A stretch of 64,000 bases of DNA from Mycobacterium sp. OTB74 (GTDB lineage: Bacteria; Actinomycetota; Actinomycetes; Mycobacteriales; Mycobacteriaceae). The position numbers were made by a program, and so were the translations under genes. The DNA lies in the NCBI RefSeq assembly GCF_029892685.1, contig NZ_JARXVD010000009.1, positions 62,001-126,000 of the forward strand. Reading direction: 5' to 3'. A model generated the notes under the pieces. That model was not told where the DNA came from. It ran no database searches and saw only the letters and a list, made by a program, of their open reading frames with translations. Positions 1 through 7,490 of this stretch are shown here, piece by piece; positions within the stretch are counted from its first letter, which is position 1, and each line of letters begins with the position of its first letter.

Positions 1-620
1 ACCGAGCAGGTATTGCCGAGCGCCTTGGCATCGGCCGGTAGCACGAGCTCGAAAACATCAGTGTCGTCGGGATCACCGTTGAAGGAAACGGTCACCCACG
101 CACCGGGTTCGGCCTGGCCGCCGACAATCAGTCGATGCCGAGCATCGAGCTCGGCCTGCCGCTGCTTCAACGCGTTTTGGTGGCGCCGTTCGTCCGCTCC
201 GATACCGGCCTGCGCGCACAGTCGGCCACCGATGTCGACCACAGCGGGGTTTGCGGTCGGAGCGCCGGCCCCGAAGTGCGCGTAGCACCGTTGGCGTTCG
301 CGGGCCGCGTGCGCTTCACTCTCATCCGAGGAGATGCCCAGGGTGGTGTGTACCCAAGCGGTGTATCCACCGTGGACGCCACCACCGGGTAGCGCGCAAA
401 GCGCCGGCAGGATCGGCTCGTCCAATGAGAGGCAGTGGTCGGCGACCGCGCCGACGAGCGCCGTGGTGGGAGGCATTCCCGGGGTCCCGGCCGCGTGCTC
501 GACGAGATCGCGAAGGTAGCGGTTACCGATGACTGCGCCGTACTCTTCGGCCGCTTTCAGTAACACCGTGCGTGTAGGCGGAACCCATGGGGCGATGTCC
601 AGACGAACGTCGGCGCACAC
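1..620 (-). CDS. Partial unidentified protein, C-terminus beyond left edge
   Basis: Translating the minus strand from a GTG at 620 gives a frame open to the window edge (about 206 codons, no stop) with normal mycobacterial residue use, so this is the N-terminal and middle part of a real gene. I do not recognise the first 130 residues. The visible end has a charged helical stretch ([15 protein letters not shown]) followed by [19 protein letters not shown], which loosely recalls the coiled coil and C-terminal domain of GreA/Rnk-type factors; that resemblance is only a suggestion. The frame stays open upstream of 620, so the start is uncertain, and no clear ribosome binding site is seen. It is divergent from the toxin-antitoxin pair. 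Confidence 0.55.
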   Translation of the reverse strand, partial: MCADVRLDIAPWVPPTRTVLLKAAEEYGAVIGNRYLRDLVEHAAGTPGMPPTTALVGAVADHCLSLDEPILPALCALPGGGVHGGYTAWVHTTLGISSDESEAHAARERQRCYAHFGAGAPTANPAVVDIGGRLCAQAGIGADERRHQNALKQRQAELDARHRLIVGGQAEPGAWVTVSFNGDPDDTDVFELVLPADAKALGNTCS

Positions 621-824
621 GTGGTTAGTATGCGTCGGGTCGTCCGCAGACTGACCCGTCGGCGCGGCTTTGTTCGCCGTGATGTCATGCGATGTACGTC
701 TGTGTGTAGTCGCCGCCCTTGGCGGAGCGACGACCGCGGCGTTCGTGTCGTCCGATCTCCCCACAGCTCAACTTGGTTGGGAATTACTGCCGCAGCGCAG
801 TGGCTGCAATCTCGGCGGCGTGCG

Positions 825-852
825 CCAAATTGGTACCTGATTTGGTACCAAA
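825..852. promoter_or_regulatory. Probable autoregulatory operator of the toxin-antitoxin pair
   Basis: Two overlapping palindromes lie 18 to 45 bases before the antitoxin start: CCAAATTGG (825-833) and TTTGGTACCAAA (841-852, perfect). The core TTGGTACC occurs twice, 11 bases apart. Tandem palindromes directly before an antitoxin start are typical of type II autoregulation. Function is inferred from position and symmetry. Confidence 0.6.
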
Positions 853-869
853 GAGGGTATCGTCGGGTT

Positions 870-1067
870 ATGCCTTCTCTGAACGTCGATTTCGATGACG
901 CGGAAATGGAGCAGATTCGGGCAGCCGCTAAAGCTGACGAGCTGTCGCTGAAGAAGTTCGCGCACGCAGCCATCATGGAGCGCGCCAGCATGCACAAGCG
1001 CCGGGTTGCCGAGGCGGCGCGCGTAGTGGCTGAGCGCTCGGCCGAACTCAACCGGCGTCTGGCGTGA
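870..1067 (+). CDS. Antitoxin of a Doc-type toxin-antitoxin system
   Basis: This 65-residue protein has a short N-terminal strand (PSLNVDFDD) followed by helices, as in ribbon-helix-helix antitoxins, and a charged helical C-terminal half (residues about 35-65) of the kind that binds and neutralises a Doc/Fic partner. It overlaps the toxin start by 4 bases (GTGA), so the two are co-translated. The ATG at 870 is preferred over upstream starts because it follows the paired palindromes directly and excludes low-complexity sequence. It is expected to bind both its own promoter and the toxin; the DNA-binding fold is inferred, since the family is very diverse. Confidence 0.75.
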   Translation: MPSLNVDFDDAEMEQIRAAAKADELSLKKFAHAAIMERASMHKRRVAEAARVVAERSAELNRRLA

Positions 1068-1450
1068 TCGAATACCTCGACCGCGAGGATGTCCTGACCG
1101 CAGGGTCCATCGCTTTCGGCGGGGAGCTGAAAGTCCGTGACTATGGCCTCCTCGACGCCGCCGTTGCCCGGCCCCAGGCGACGGTCTTTGGAGTCGACGC
1201 GTACCCGGAAGTCTGGGACAAGGCTGCCGCGCTGTTGCAGTCGCTCGCGCGCAATCACGCCCTTGTCGACGGGAACAAGCGCACGGCCTGGGCCGCGGCG
1301 TGGACCTTCCTGCACATCAACAGCTTTGAGCTCGCGCCCGACTTCGATGTCGATCGAGCCGAGGACCTTATGAACAATGTCGCGACGCAAGACCTTGATT
1401 TGAGCGAAATTGCCACCGCACTAAGAGGTTTCGCTACCTCGGGGCGCTAG
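1064..1450 (+). CDS. doc: Doc-type (Fic fold) toxin
   Basis: A 128-residue death-on-curing protein. The Fic motif of the Doc branch is visible around residues 66-75 as [10 protein letters not shown], with the catalytic His, the acidic residue, and the NKR that binds nucleotide phosphates. Known Doc toxins phosphorylate elongation factor Tu and stop translation. The usual Phe of HxFx is Leu here, which is common in Doc variants. The start is a GTG overlapping the antitoxin stop. The length is normal for Doc, and nothing suggests loss of activity. Confidence 0.9.
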   Translation: MIEYLDREDVLTAGSIAFGGELKVRDYGLLDAAVARPQATVFGVDAYPEVWDKAAALLQSLARNHALVDGNKRTAWAAAWTFLHINSFELAPDFDVDRAEDLMNNVATQDLDLSEIATALRGFATSGR

Positions 1451-1534
1451 GTGCATCCACCGACCGCGTCGTCCCGTGTCGGGCCTGTGAGTCACAGTGG
1501 CCACAGTAGTTGCCGGCGCGAGTGATGGCCGATG

Positions 1535-1613
1535 TGCCCGCGTCTGTGCGACAAAAGGTGGATATGCGCGTAATGCGAAGGCGCAAGCACGATTTGTCGC
1601 ACAGACGCGGGCA
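1535..1613. repeat. Inverted-repeat element, copy 1
   Basis: A perfect 21-base inverted repeat (1535-1555 and 1593-1613, outer end TGCCCG, inner end GCGACAAA) encloses a core containing TAATGCGAAGGCGCAA. It sits between the convergent doc and prfC genes. Three more copies occur in the window near 7.4, 18.0 and 39.0 kb; the one near 18.0 kb shares the core as well as the arms. It could act as a bidirectional terminator, a small mobile repeat, or both. Confidence 0.8.
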
Positions 1614-1698
1614 GAACGGTGTCATCCCGGGCCGGAAACGCAAGTGGCTGGTGTGACTGCGCCCGCAACTCGCACATGGCTAGGAACCCCGCCTTGGA

Positions 1699-3318
1699 CT
1701 ACCCCTCAGCCGCCACCAATGACCGAAGCTTGACGTCCGGGTTGTCCCGCTGGAAGCCCTCAAGTCGCCAGGGTGTCGAGAACAGCACCAGCATGACGCC
1801 GTCGGTGCGGGTCAGCACCTCGCAGGACACTTGCTTGCTCATGAACTCGGCGTCTTCGGGTTCGACGATCCGCGCCACCTGATACGGCAACGACTCCAGC
1901 ATGATGGCCGCCCCGATCTCGGTCTCCATCCGGTGCGAGGCCACTTCGAACTGCATAGGCCCGACGGCAGCGAACACCGGCGCCTGCTCACCGCGCTTGT
2001 CCGAGCGCAGCACCTGCACGACGCCCTCTTGGTCGAGCTGCTCGATGCCCTTGCGGAACTGCTTGTGCTTGCTCGGATCCTTGCCGCGGACCACTGAGAA
2101 GTACTCGGGGGAGAAGCTCGGGATCGGCGGAAACTCCACGGGCACATCGCGATACAGCGTGTCGCCGGGGCGCAGCGCGGCCGCGTTGGCCAGGCCGATC
2201 ACGTCACCGGGCCACGCATCGTCCAGCGTCGAGCGCTGCTGCCCGAACACCGACTGCGCGTACTTGGTCACGAACGGCTTGCCGGTCCCAGCGTGGGTCA
2301 GCACATCACCGCGTTCGAACGTTCCCGAGCACACCCGCGCGTACGCGATGCGGTCGCGGTGCGAGGTGTCCATCCCGGCCTGCACCTTGAACACGAACGC
2401 GCTGAACGGCGAATCCACCGGACGCGGCTCACGGGCGACGTCGACGATCGCGCCGGGCGAGGGTGCCAGGTCGACCAGCACGTCGAGCAGCTGGTTCACG
2501 CCGAAGTTCAGCGCCGCCGAGGTGAACAGCACCGGCGAGGACTCGCCGGACAGGAAGGTGTCGCGGTCGTAGTCCGATCCGTCCATCGACAGGAGATCGG
2601 ATTCCTCGACCGCGGTGTCCCAGTCGGTGCCTGCTGCATCGTGAGCATCTTCAGCAAGAATGTGTTCTTCGGGCGCCGCAGTGGCGCCGCCGGCGGTGCG
2701 GGTGAACCGGATGTAGTGGCCCTTGCGGCGGTCCATCACGCCCTTGAAGTCACCGGCGATGCCGACCGGCCACGTTAATGGTGTGGGCCGCAGGCCGATT
2801 CGGGTCTGGATCTCGTCCATCAACTCCAGGGCATGACGACCCGGCCGGTCCCACTTGTTGATCACCGTGATGATCGGGATGCCGCGGTGCTTACACACCT
2901 GGAACAGCTTCAGCGTCTGCGGCTCAAGGCCTTTCGCAGCATCGATCAGCATCACCGCGGCATCGACGGCGGTCAACACCCGATAGGTGTCTTCGGAGAA
3001 GTCGGCGTGGCCGGGCGTATCCAGCAGATTGATGACGCAGTCGCGGTAGGGGAACTGCAGCGCGGTCGAGGTGATCGAGATGCCGCGGGCCTTCTCCATC
3101 TCCATCCAGTCCGACACCGTCGAACGCCGGCCCGCCTTGCCGTGGATGGCGCCGGCCTCGGTGATCACCCGGGCGTGCAGCGCCAGCGCCTCGGTCAGCG
3201 TGGATTTACCGGCGTCAGGGTGGCTGATGACGGCAAAGGTGCGGCGGCGGGCAGCTTCGGTGGCGATCCGGCCAGGTGGGCCGGTACGCGAGGCGGATTC
3301 AGTGGCAGTCTCGGTCAT
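1699..3318 (-). CDS. prfC: Peptide chain release factor 3
   Basis: A translational GTPase of about 539 residues. Visible GTPase motifs are SHPDAGKST (P-loop), a switch region near [16 protein letters not shown] (G3) and NKWD (G4), followed by EF-Tu-like domain 2 ([16 protein letters not shown]) and the RF3-specific C-terminal domain. RF3 promotes release of RF1/RF2 from the ribosome after peptide release. I start at MTETATES; the upstream in-frame ATG at 3330 (MPRD) is an alternative. The gene stands alone, divergent from the MscS gene and convergent with doc across the inverted repeat. Confidence 0.92.
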   Translation of the reverse strand: MTETATESASRTGPPGRIATEAARRRTFAVISHPDAGKSTLTEALALHARVITEAGAIHGKAGRRSTVSDWMEMEKARGISITSTALQFPYRDCVINLLDTPGHADFSEDTYRVLTAVDAAVMLIDAAKGLEPQTLKLFQVCKHRGIPIITVINKWDRPGRHALELMDEIQTRIGLRPTPLTWPVGIAGDFKGVMDRRKGHYIRFTRTAGGATAAPEEHILAEDAHDAAGTDWDTAVEESDLLSMDGSDYDRDTFLSGESSPVLFTSAALNFGVNQLLDVLVDLAPSPGAIVDVAREPRPVDSPFSAFVFKVQAGMDTSHRDRIAYARVCSGTFERGDVLTHAGTGKPFVTKYAQSVFGQQRSTLDDAWPGDVIGLANAAALRPGDTLYRDVPVEFPPIPSFSPEYFSVVRGKDPSKHKQFRKGIEQLDQEGVVQVLRSDKRGEQAPVFAAVGPMQFEVASHRMETEIGAAIMLESLPYQVARIVEPEDAEFMSKQVSCEVLTRTDGVMLVLFSTPWRLEGFQRDNPDVKLRSLVAAEG

Positions 3319-3440
3319 GTCTCTAGGCATGGTATTGGGCCGACGAGGCAAAACCGTAATCGCCGGTGCTGGCGTTTGCCCTAGCCGCAGCCCGTTCGCG
3401 CGATCCACATCACAATTTACGTACCCGTAGGGTCATACCC

Positions 3441-4406
3441 ATGGATGCGTACCACTTGGCTTTCGAATGGACGGATACCAATCGGCACTGGCTTATCGAG
3501 GTCCCAGCCCGGATCGTCGGGTACGTCGCCGTCGCGCTAATCGCACGATTTTTGCTGCACCGCGCACTTGATCGGGCCACCACAGGGAAGACACGCAAGG
3601 CCGGTAGCGGGGACGGCCAGGCACAAACCAAGAAGCCGCCTGTGTTGCGCTACCTGCGGGAGCGTGCGCCGTCGTCAGCGAATGGCAGGAAGGCCGCCGA
3701 GCGACGCCAGCAGCGCGCCCAGACCATCGGATCGGTCCTCAAATCAACGGTGTCGATCGCGCTGTTGGTCTGGGTGGTGCTCGCCATTCTGAGTGTGCTG
3801 GGAGTCAACATCGCGCCGTTCATCGCGTCGGCCGGTGTGGTGGGTCTGGCGATCGGTTTCGGCGCACAGAATCTGGTGCGCGATTTCGTCAGCGGCATAT
3901 TCATGCTCCTGGAGGACCAGTACGGCGTCGGCGACAACGTCGACCTCGGCGACGTGTCCGGCGAAGTGCAGGGCGTCGGCCTGCGGATCACCACGGTCCG
4001 CGACATCGACGGGACTCTGTGGTACGTCCGCAACGGTGAGATCAAGCGCGTCGGGAGCATGAGCCAGGACTACGCCGTTGCGCGCGTTGAGGTTCCGGTT
4101 GCATTGACCGCTGACATTGATCGTGCTGAGAAGGTGGCGATCCAGGCCGCTCAGGCCGTCATTGCCGATCCGGCGGTCGGCCCCAAGGTGCTGGGTGAGC
4201 CGGAAATGCTTGGTGTGCAGGAGTTGTCGGCTGATCTGCTGAAACTGCGGATCACCTTGAAGACGCGGCCGAACGCACAGTGGGCGGTGCAGCGCAGGCT
4301 TCGGCGCGAGATTCTGCTGGCCTACGACGAGCACGGTATTGATCTGCCGTACCCGCAGGGTCGGATCCACGCTGTTGTGGGCGGTCGGATAACCGAGTCC
4401 GAGTAA
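3441..4406 (+). CDS. MscS-family mechanosensitive ion channel
   Basis: A membrane protein of 321 residues. A first transmembrane helix (about residues 20-40, RIVGYVAVALIARFLL) is followed by a basic linker, a second helix (STVSIALLVWVVLAILSVLG), and the pore helix with the family signature (GLAIGFGAQNLVRDFVSGIFML). The MscS beta domain (YGVGDNVDLGDVSGEVQGVGLRITTVRD) comes next. It should open under membrane tension and release solutes during hypo-osmotic shock. It is convergent with the acyl-AMP ligase gene, with only 10 bases between them. The ATG at 3441 fits the N-terminus; the region upstream is non-coding. Confidence 0.88.
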   Translation: MDAYHLAFEWTDTNRHWLIEVPARIVGYVAVALIARFLLHRALDRATTGKTRKAGSGDGQAQTKKPPVLRYLRERAPSSANGRKAAERRQQRAQTIGSVLKSTVSIALLVWVVLAILSVLGVNIAPFIASAGVVGLAIGFGAQNLVRDFVSGIFMLLEDQYGVGDNVDLGDVSGEVQGVGLRITTVRDIDGTLWYVRNGEIKRVGSMSQDYAVARVEVPVALTADIDRAEKVAIQAAQAVIADPAVGPKVLGEPEMLGVQELSADLLKLRITLKTRPNAQWAVQRRLRREILLAYDEHGIDLPYPQGRIHAVVGGRITESE

Positions 4407-4416
4407 CGGGCAGCCG

Positions 4417-6048
4417 CTAGTCGAACTGCCCGGCCAGGTACTCGGACCGGGCCGCACTGCGGGCCAGCTTGCCCGACGTCGTCCGGGGGATGCGGCCGGC
4501 CGCCACCAGTCGAACGTCGGCCACGCGGACCTGGTGGTAACGCGACACCGCGGCGCGGATGGCCTCGGCGATCGGCTCCGGCTCGGCGCGACCCGAACCG
4601 GCAGCGCGCTCGGCCACCACAACCAATTGCTCGCCCGACGAGCCGGGCACCGCGAACGCCGTCACATAACCCGACCGCACCGCCGGCGACGCAAGACTCA
4701 CCGTTGCTTCGACGTCCTGCGGGTAGTGATTACGCCCGTCGACGATGACCATGTCTTTGATTCGGCCCGTCACGAACAACTCACCGTTGACGTACACCCC
4801 GAGATCGCCGGTGGCCAGCCACAATCCGTTGTCCTCGACGCCCTCGGCATGGCTTCGCATGTCCAGACGAGTCTGCAACTTGTTGCCGAACACTCGCTCC
4901 GATTCTTCTGGCCGACCGAAGTACCCGCGTCCAATGTTGTTGCCGTGCAACCAGATTTCACCGACCGTGCCGTCGGCGGCCTCATCGCCATCAGGTGTGG
5001 CGATGACGACCCACTGATCCGGAATCGCCCGACCACACGACACATGTGCGACCGCGCCTTCGGCAGAAGCATCCACGACGACCGCATGGCCCGCCGCCAA
5101 CTGCTCGCGGTCCAGGTATGTGGCGCAAGGCTTCTCGTTGGGACCGATGCTGGCCACTGACAGCGTCGCCTCGGCCATTCCATATGACGGCTTCACCACC
5201 GTTTCCGGCAGACCGTAGGGCGTGAACGCCGCCATGAACTTCGCGATGGACGGCAGCGTCACCGGCTCAGAGCCGTTGAGCAGCGTCACCACATTGCTCA
5301 GATCGATGGTCTCGCCTTGCGGCGGAAGTCCACGCTGCGCACACAGTTCGAATGCGAAGTTCGGCGCGGCAGCCATGGTGGGACCGGTCGCAGACTCCTC
5401 GGCCAAGTTCTTTATCCAGCGGTACGGCCGGCGAACAAACGAACCGGATGTGTATTGCAGGTAGGCGATGTCGTCGGTGCCGATCGCGGGGCTCACATAC
5501 ATCTGTGCCAGGGTGTCCGGAACAGCGTCGACGGCGATCACTCGGGGGCGCTCGGCCGCCGGCAGCGTCTTGGTGAAGTTGCGCACCGACTCGGCAGCGG
5601 CAGTGGTGGTCAGCACCACCGTCGGCTTGGCGTCGGAGAGCACCGCGGCCAAACGTTCAGAGTGGCCGGCCAGCGCCGGTGCGAACAGCGGCACCGCGAT
5701 ATTTCCGGCATGTACTGCGGCGAAGAACGCGGCGACATAGTCGACTCCCTGCGGGGCGAGAATAGCCACCCGGTCGCGGGGCGCGGTGACCTGCTGCAGA
5801 CGAGCGGCAACGGCGTTGACCTGAGCCCACAGCCCGTTCCAGCTGAGTTCGATGACCTCGCCGTCGGAGTTGTGCGAGTAATCGATGAATCTGTACGACG
5901 GCTTGTCGCCCATCGCCGCGCGGTTGCGCTCGAGGAATGACGTCAAGGTGATGCCGTCTGGGATGACGATCGTGCCGTCCGGCCGGACGTAGTTTTCGAT
6001 CGATTCCGCCGAACCTACGGCACCGCTTTTGAAGGTTTCCCGACCCAT
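4417..6048 (-). CDS. Fatty-acyl-AMP ligase, FadD32-like, with an internal deletion
   Basis: The 543 residues align well from memory with FadD32-type ligases, which activate long fatty acids as acyl-adenylates for polyketide synthases: RVAILAPQGVDYVAAFF, IAYLQYTSGS, FELCAQRG, LLNGSEPV, KPSYGMAEATLSV, EIWLHGNNIGRGY, VIVDGRNHYPQD and the C-terminal RIPRTTSGKLARSAAR with its Lys. However, YTSGS is followed directly by FVRRPYRW, whereas FadD32 has about 65 more residues here, holding the rest of the ATP motif and the WLPFFHDMGL region. The reading frame is intact across the joint (about 5435). Loss of this substrate and nucleotide region should abolish activity, so it may be a decaying or mis-assembled gene. 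No PKS neighbour is present. Confidence 0.8.
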   Translation of the reverse strand: MGRETFKSGAVGSAESIENYVRPDGTIVIPDGITLTSFLERNRAAMGDKPSYRFIDYSHNSDGEVIELSWNGLWAQVNAVAARLQQVTAPRDRVAILAPQGVDYVAAFFAAVHAGNIAVPLFAPALAGHSERLAAVLSDAKPTVVLTTTAAAESVRNFTKTLPAAERPRVIAVDAVPDTLAQMYVSPAIGTDDIAYLQYTSGSFVRRPYRWIKNLAEESATGPTMAAAPNFAFELCAQRGLPPQGETIDLSNVVTLLNGSEPVTLPSIAKFMAAFTPYGLPETVVKPSYGMAEATLSVASIGPNEKPCATYLDREQLAAGHAVVVDASAEGAVAHVSCGRAIPDQWVVIATPDGDEAADGTVGEIWLHGNNIGRGYFGRPEESERVFGNKLQTRLDMRSHAEGVEDNGLWLATGDLGVYVNGELFVTGRIKDMVIVDGRNHYPQDVEATVSLASPAVRSGYVTAFAVPGSSGEQLVVVAERAAGSGRAEPEPIAEAIRAAVSRYHQVRVADVRLVAAGRIPRTTSGKLARSAARSEYLAGQFD

Positions 6049-6182
6049 GCGAAAACAATAGTAGTAGTGCTAAGTACAACCCGCATCCAGCTAATATGAC
6101 AGTGGCCACTGTTCCCTGGGTGGTGTGATACAGGTCTCCGGGCGGACTATTTTGCGGTGCACCGCAGCCAACCTGGGCCCTA

Positions 6183-6197
6183 TACCCCCTCGGGGTA
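6183..6197. promoter_or_regulatory. Copper-type operator (RicR/CsoR-like)
   Basis: TACCC-CCTCG-GGGTA is a perfect match to the TACCC-N5-GGGTA palindrome described for RicR-type copper-responsive repressors of mycobacteria; CsoR sites are similar. It lies 40 bases before the start of a small membrane protein gene and upstream of a Met/His-rich DUF305 lipoprotein, so copper induction of both is likely. The assignment rests on remembered consensus and context. Confidence 0.75.
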
Positions 6198-6236
6198 CTA
6201 TGGGTGCACCGCGACCGCAAACCGAACGGGAGATCC

Positions 6237-6632
6237 ATGGCCACCCACCGCACCCGCCTGGGTTTCGTGGGCATGCTCGTTTTGATCGCGGGCATCATCG
6301 GGATGCACGCGCTGATCGTCGCGCCCGCTCATTCGATGGCGCACGCAGCGCCGGTCACGCACTATTCGGCCGCGATGGAGCCGGCGCACGCCGGCTTACC
6401 CGTCGCGAACTCTGCCGATGCCTGCGATTGCAACGGCCACAATGGTTTTCACGCCTGCGTCTTCATCATGACGGCACTGCTGACCATTGCCGGGCTGGCG
6501 CTGCTGTACTGGGTTGGTGTCAGTGTGGACGCGCGGGTACTGACCCGCATCCGACAATCGTTGCGCCGCAGGCAAAGAGCGCCGCCTTGGACGGTGTTGA
6601 CGCTGGCTGAACTGGCTCTACTGCGAATCTGA
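6237..6632 (+). CDS. Small membrane protein, probably copper-responsive
   Basis: A 131-residue protein with an N-terminal transmembrane helix (GFVGMLVLIAGIIGMHALIV), an extracytoplasmic loop rich in His, Met and Cys (HSMAHAAP, DACDCNGHNGFHAC), and a second helix (VFIMTALLTIAGLALLYWVG) before a basic cytoplasmic tail. The layout resembles the DUF6153-type proteins of actinobacterial copper loci, but I cannot name it with certainty. The ATG at 6237 has GGGAG 7 bases upstream. The His/Cys cluster could bind metal in the periplasm. It lies just below the copper operator and 49 bases before the DUF305 lipoprotein gene. Confidence 0.75.
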   Translation: MATHRTRLGFVGMLVLIAGIIGMHALIVAPAHSMAHAAPVTHYSAAMEPAHAGLPVANSADACDCNGHNGFHACVFIMTALLTIAGLALLYWVGVSVDARVLTRIRQSLRRRQRAPPWTVLTLAELALLRI

Positions 6633-6681
6633 TGGGCCGCGCCCGCGTCATCCACCCATCCAATTAGCTAGGAGTTCAACC

Positions 6682-7302
6682 ATGTTCAAGACCGCTTCCA
6701 TCGCCCTTGCTGCCACTGCCGCCGTTGGATTGGCCGCGTGTAGCCCGCCGAACCAGCAGGACTCGACGATGCCCGCCACCTCGTCCCCGTCTGCCATGCC
6801 GGGTATGTCGGATCACAACATGCCCGGCACCAGCATCGCGCCGGCCGCCAACTTCAACGATGCCGACGTGATGTTCCTGCAGATGATGTATCCGCATCAC
6901 GCCCAGGCCGTCGACATGGCCAAGCTGGTCCCGACCCGTTCGCAGAATCAGCAGGTCAAGGACCTGGCCAGCGCTATCGAGGGCGCGCAGGCTCCCGAGA
7001 TGCAGCAGATGACGGTGTTGCTGGCCAGCTTCGGCAAGCCTGCGCCGTCGGCCACCATGGACCACTCGATGTCCGGCATGATGACGCCGCAGCAGATGAC
7101 CGACCTGCAAGGGCTTTCCGGTCCGGCATTCGACAAGATGTGGCTGCAGATGATGATCGACCACCATCAGGGCGCGATCACCATGTCCGATGACGAGCTG
7201 AAGAACGGCACCAACCCGGACGTCAAGAAGATGGCGCAGGCGATCGTCACGGCCCAGCAGGGTGAGATCGACAAGATGAAGGGCATGCTCGCCGGGATGT
7301 AG
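6682..7302 (+). CDS. DUF305 lipoprotein, probable copper handling
   Basis: A 206-residue protein with a lipoprotein signal peptide (cleavage before Cys in VGLAAC, about residue 20). The mature part carries two DUF305 repeats, each with a Met/His signature: FLQMMYPHHAQAVDMA (about residues 75-90) and MWLQMMIDHHQGAITMS (about 155-171), which form a ferritin-like helical bundle. Methionine and histidine clusters (MPGMSDHNMPG, MDHSMSGMM) suggest copper binding outside the membrane. It has a good ribosome binding site (GGAG, 8 bases before ATG). It probably shares the copper-controlled transcript of the membrane protein upstream. Confidence 0.85.
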   Translation: MFKTASIALAATAAVGLAACSPPNQQDSTMPATSSPSAMPGMSDHNMPGTSIAPAANFNDADVMFLQMMYPHHAQAVDMAKLVPTRSQNQQVKDLASAIEGAQAPEMQQMTVLLASFGKPAPSATMDHSMSGMMTPQQMTDLQGLSGPAFDKMWLQMMIDHHQGAITMSDDELKNGTNPDVKKMAQAIVTAQQGEIDKMKGMLAGM

Positions 7303-7366
7303 GCGCGGCCCACGTTGCGGGGCGCGCAGTTGTAGCGGCGTCCCGCAGCTCGGCTACACATCGTTC

Positions 7367-7434
7367 TGCCCGGCTCTCTGCGACAACGAGGATATTCGTT
7401 GTATGCCAACGGTTTTGTCGCACAGAGCCGGGCA
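7367..7434. repeat. Inverted-repeat element, copy 2
   Basis: Arms 7367-7386 and 7415-7434 (TGCCCGGCTCTCTGCGACAA and its complement with one mismatch) enclose a 28-base core that differs from copies 1 and 3. It lies between the convergent DUF305 and flippase-like genes. Confidence 0.75.
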
Positions 7435-7490
7435 GTTTCATTTGCGTCCGGTCCGCCGGTGCGGGAGTGGCCAGTGTGGTCTGTAAAGCG

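Noticed and set aside
557..1390. 277-codon minus-strand frame across the toxin-antitoxin genes
   Set aside because: Antisense of the Doc toxin and antitoxin; the real minus-strand gene is in another frame and begins at about 620.
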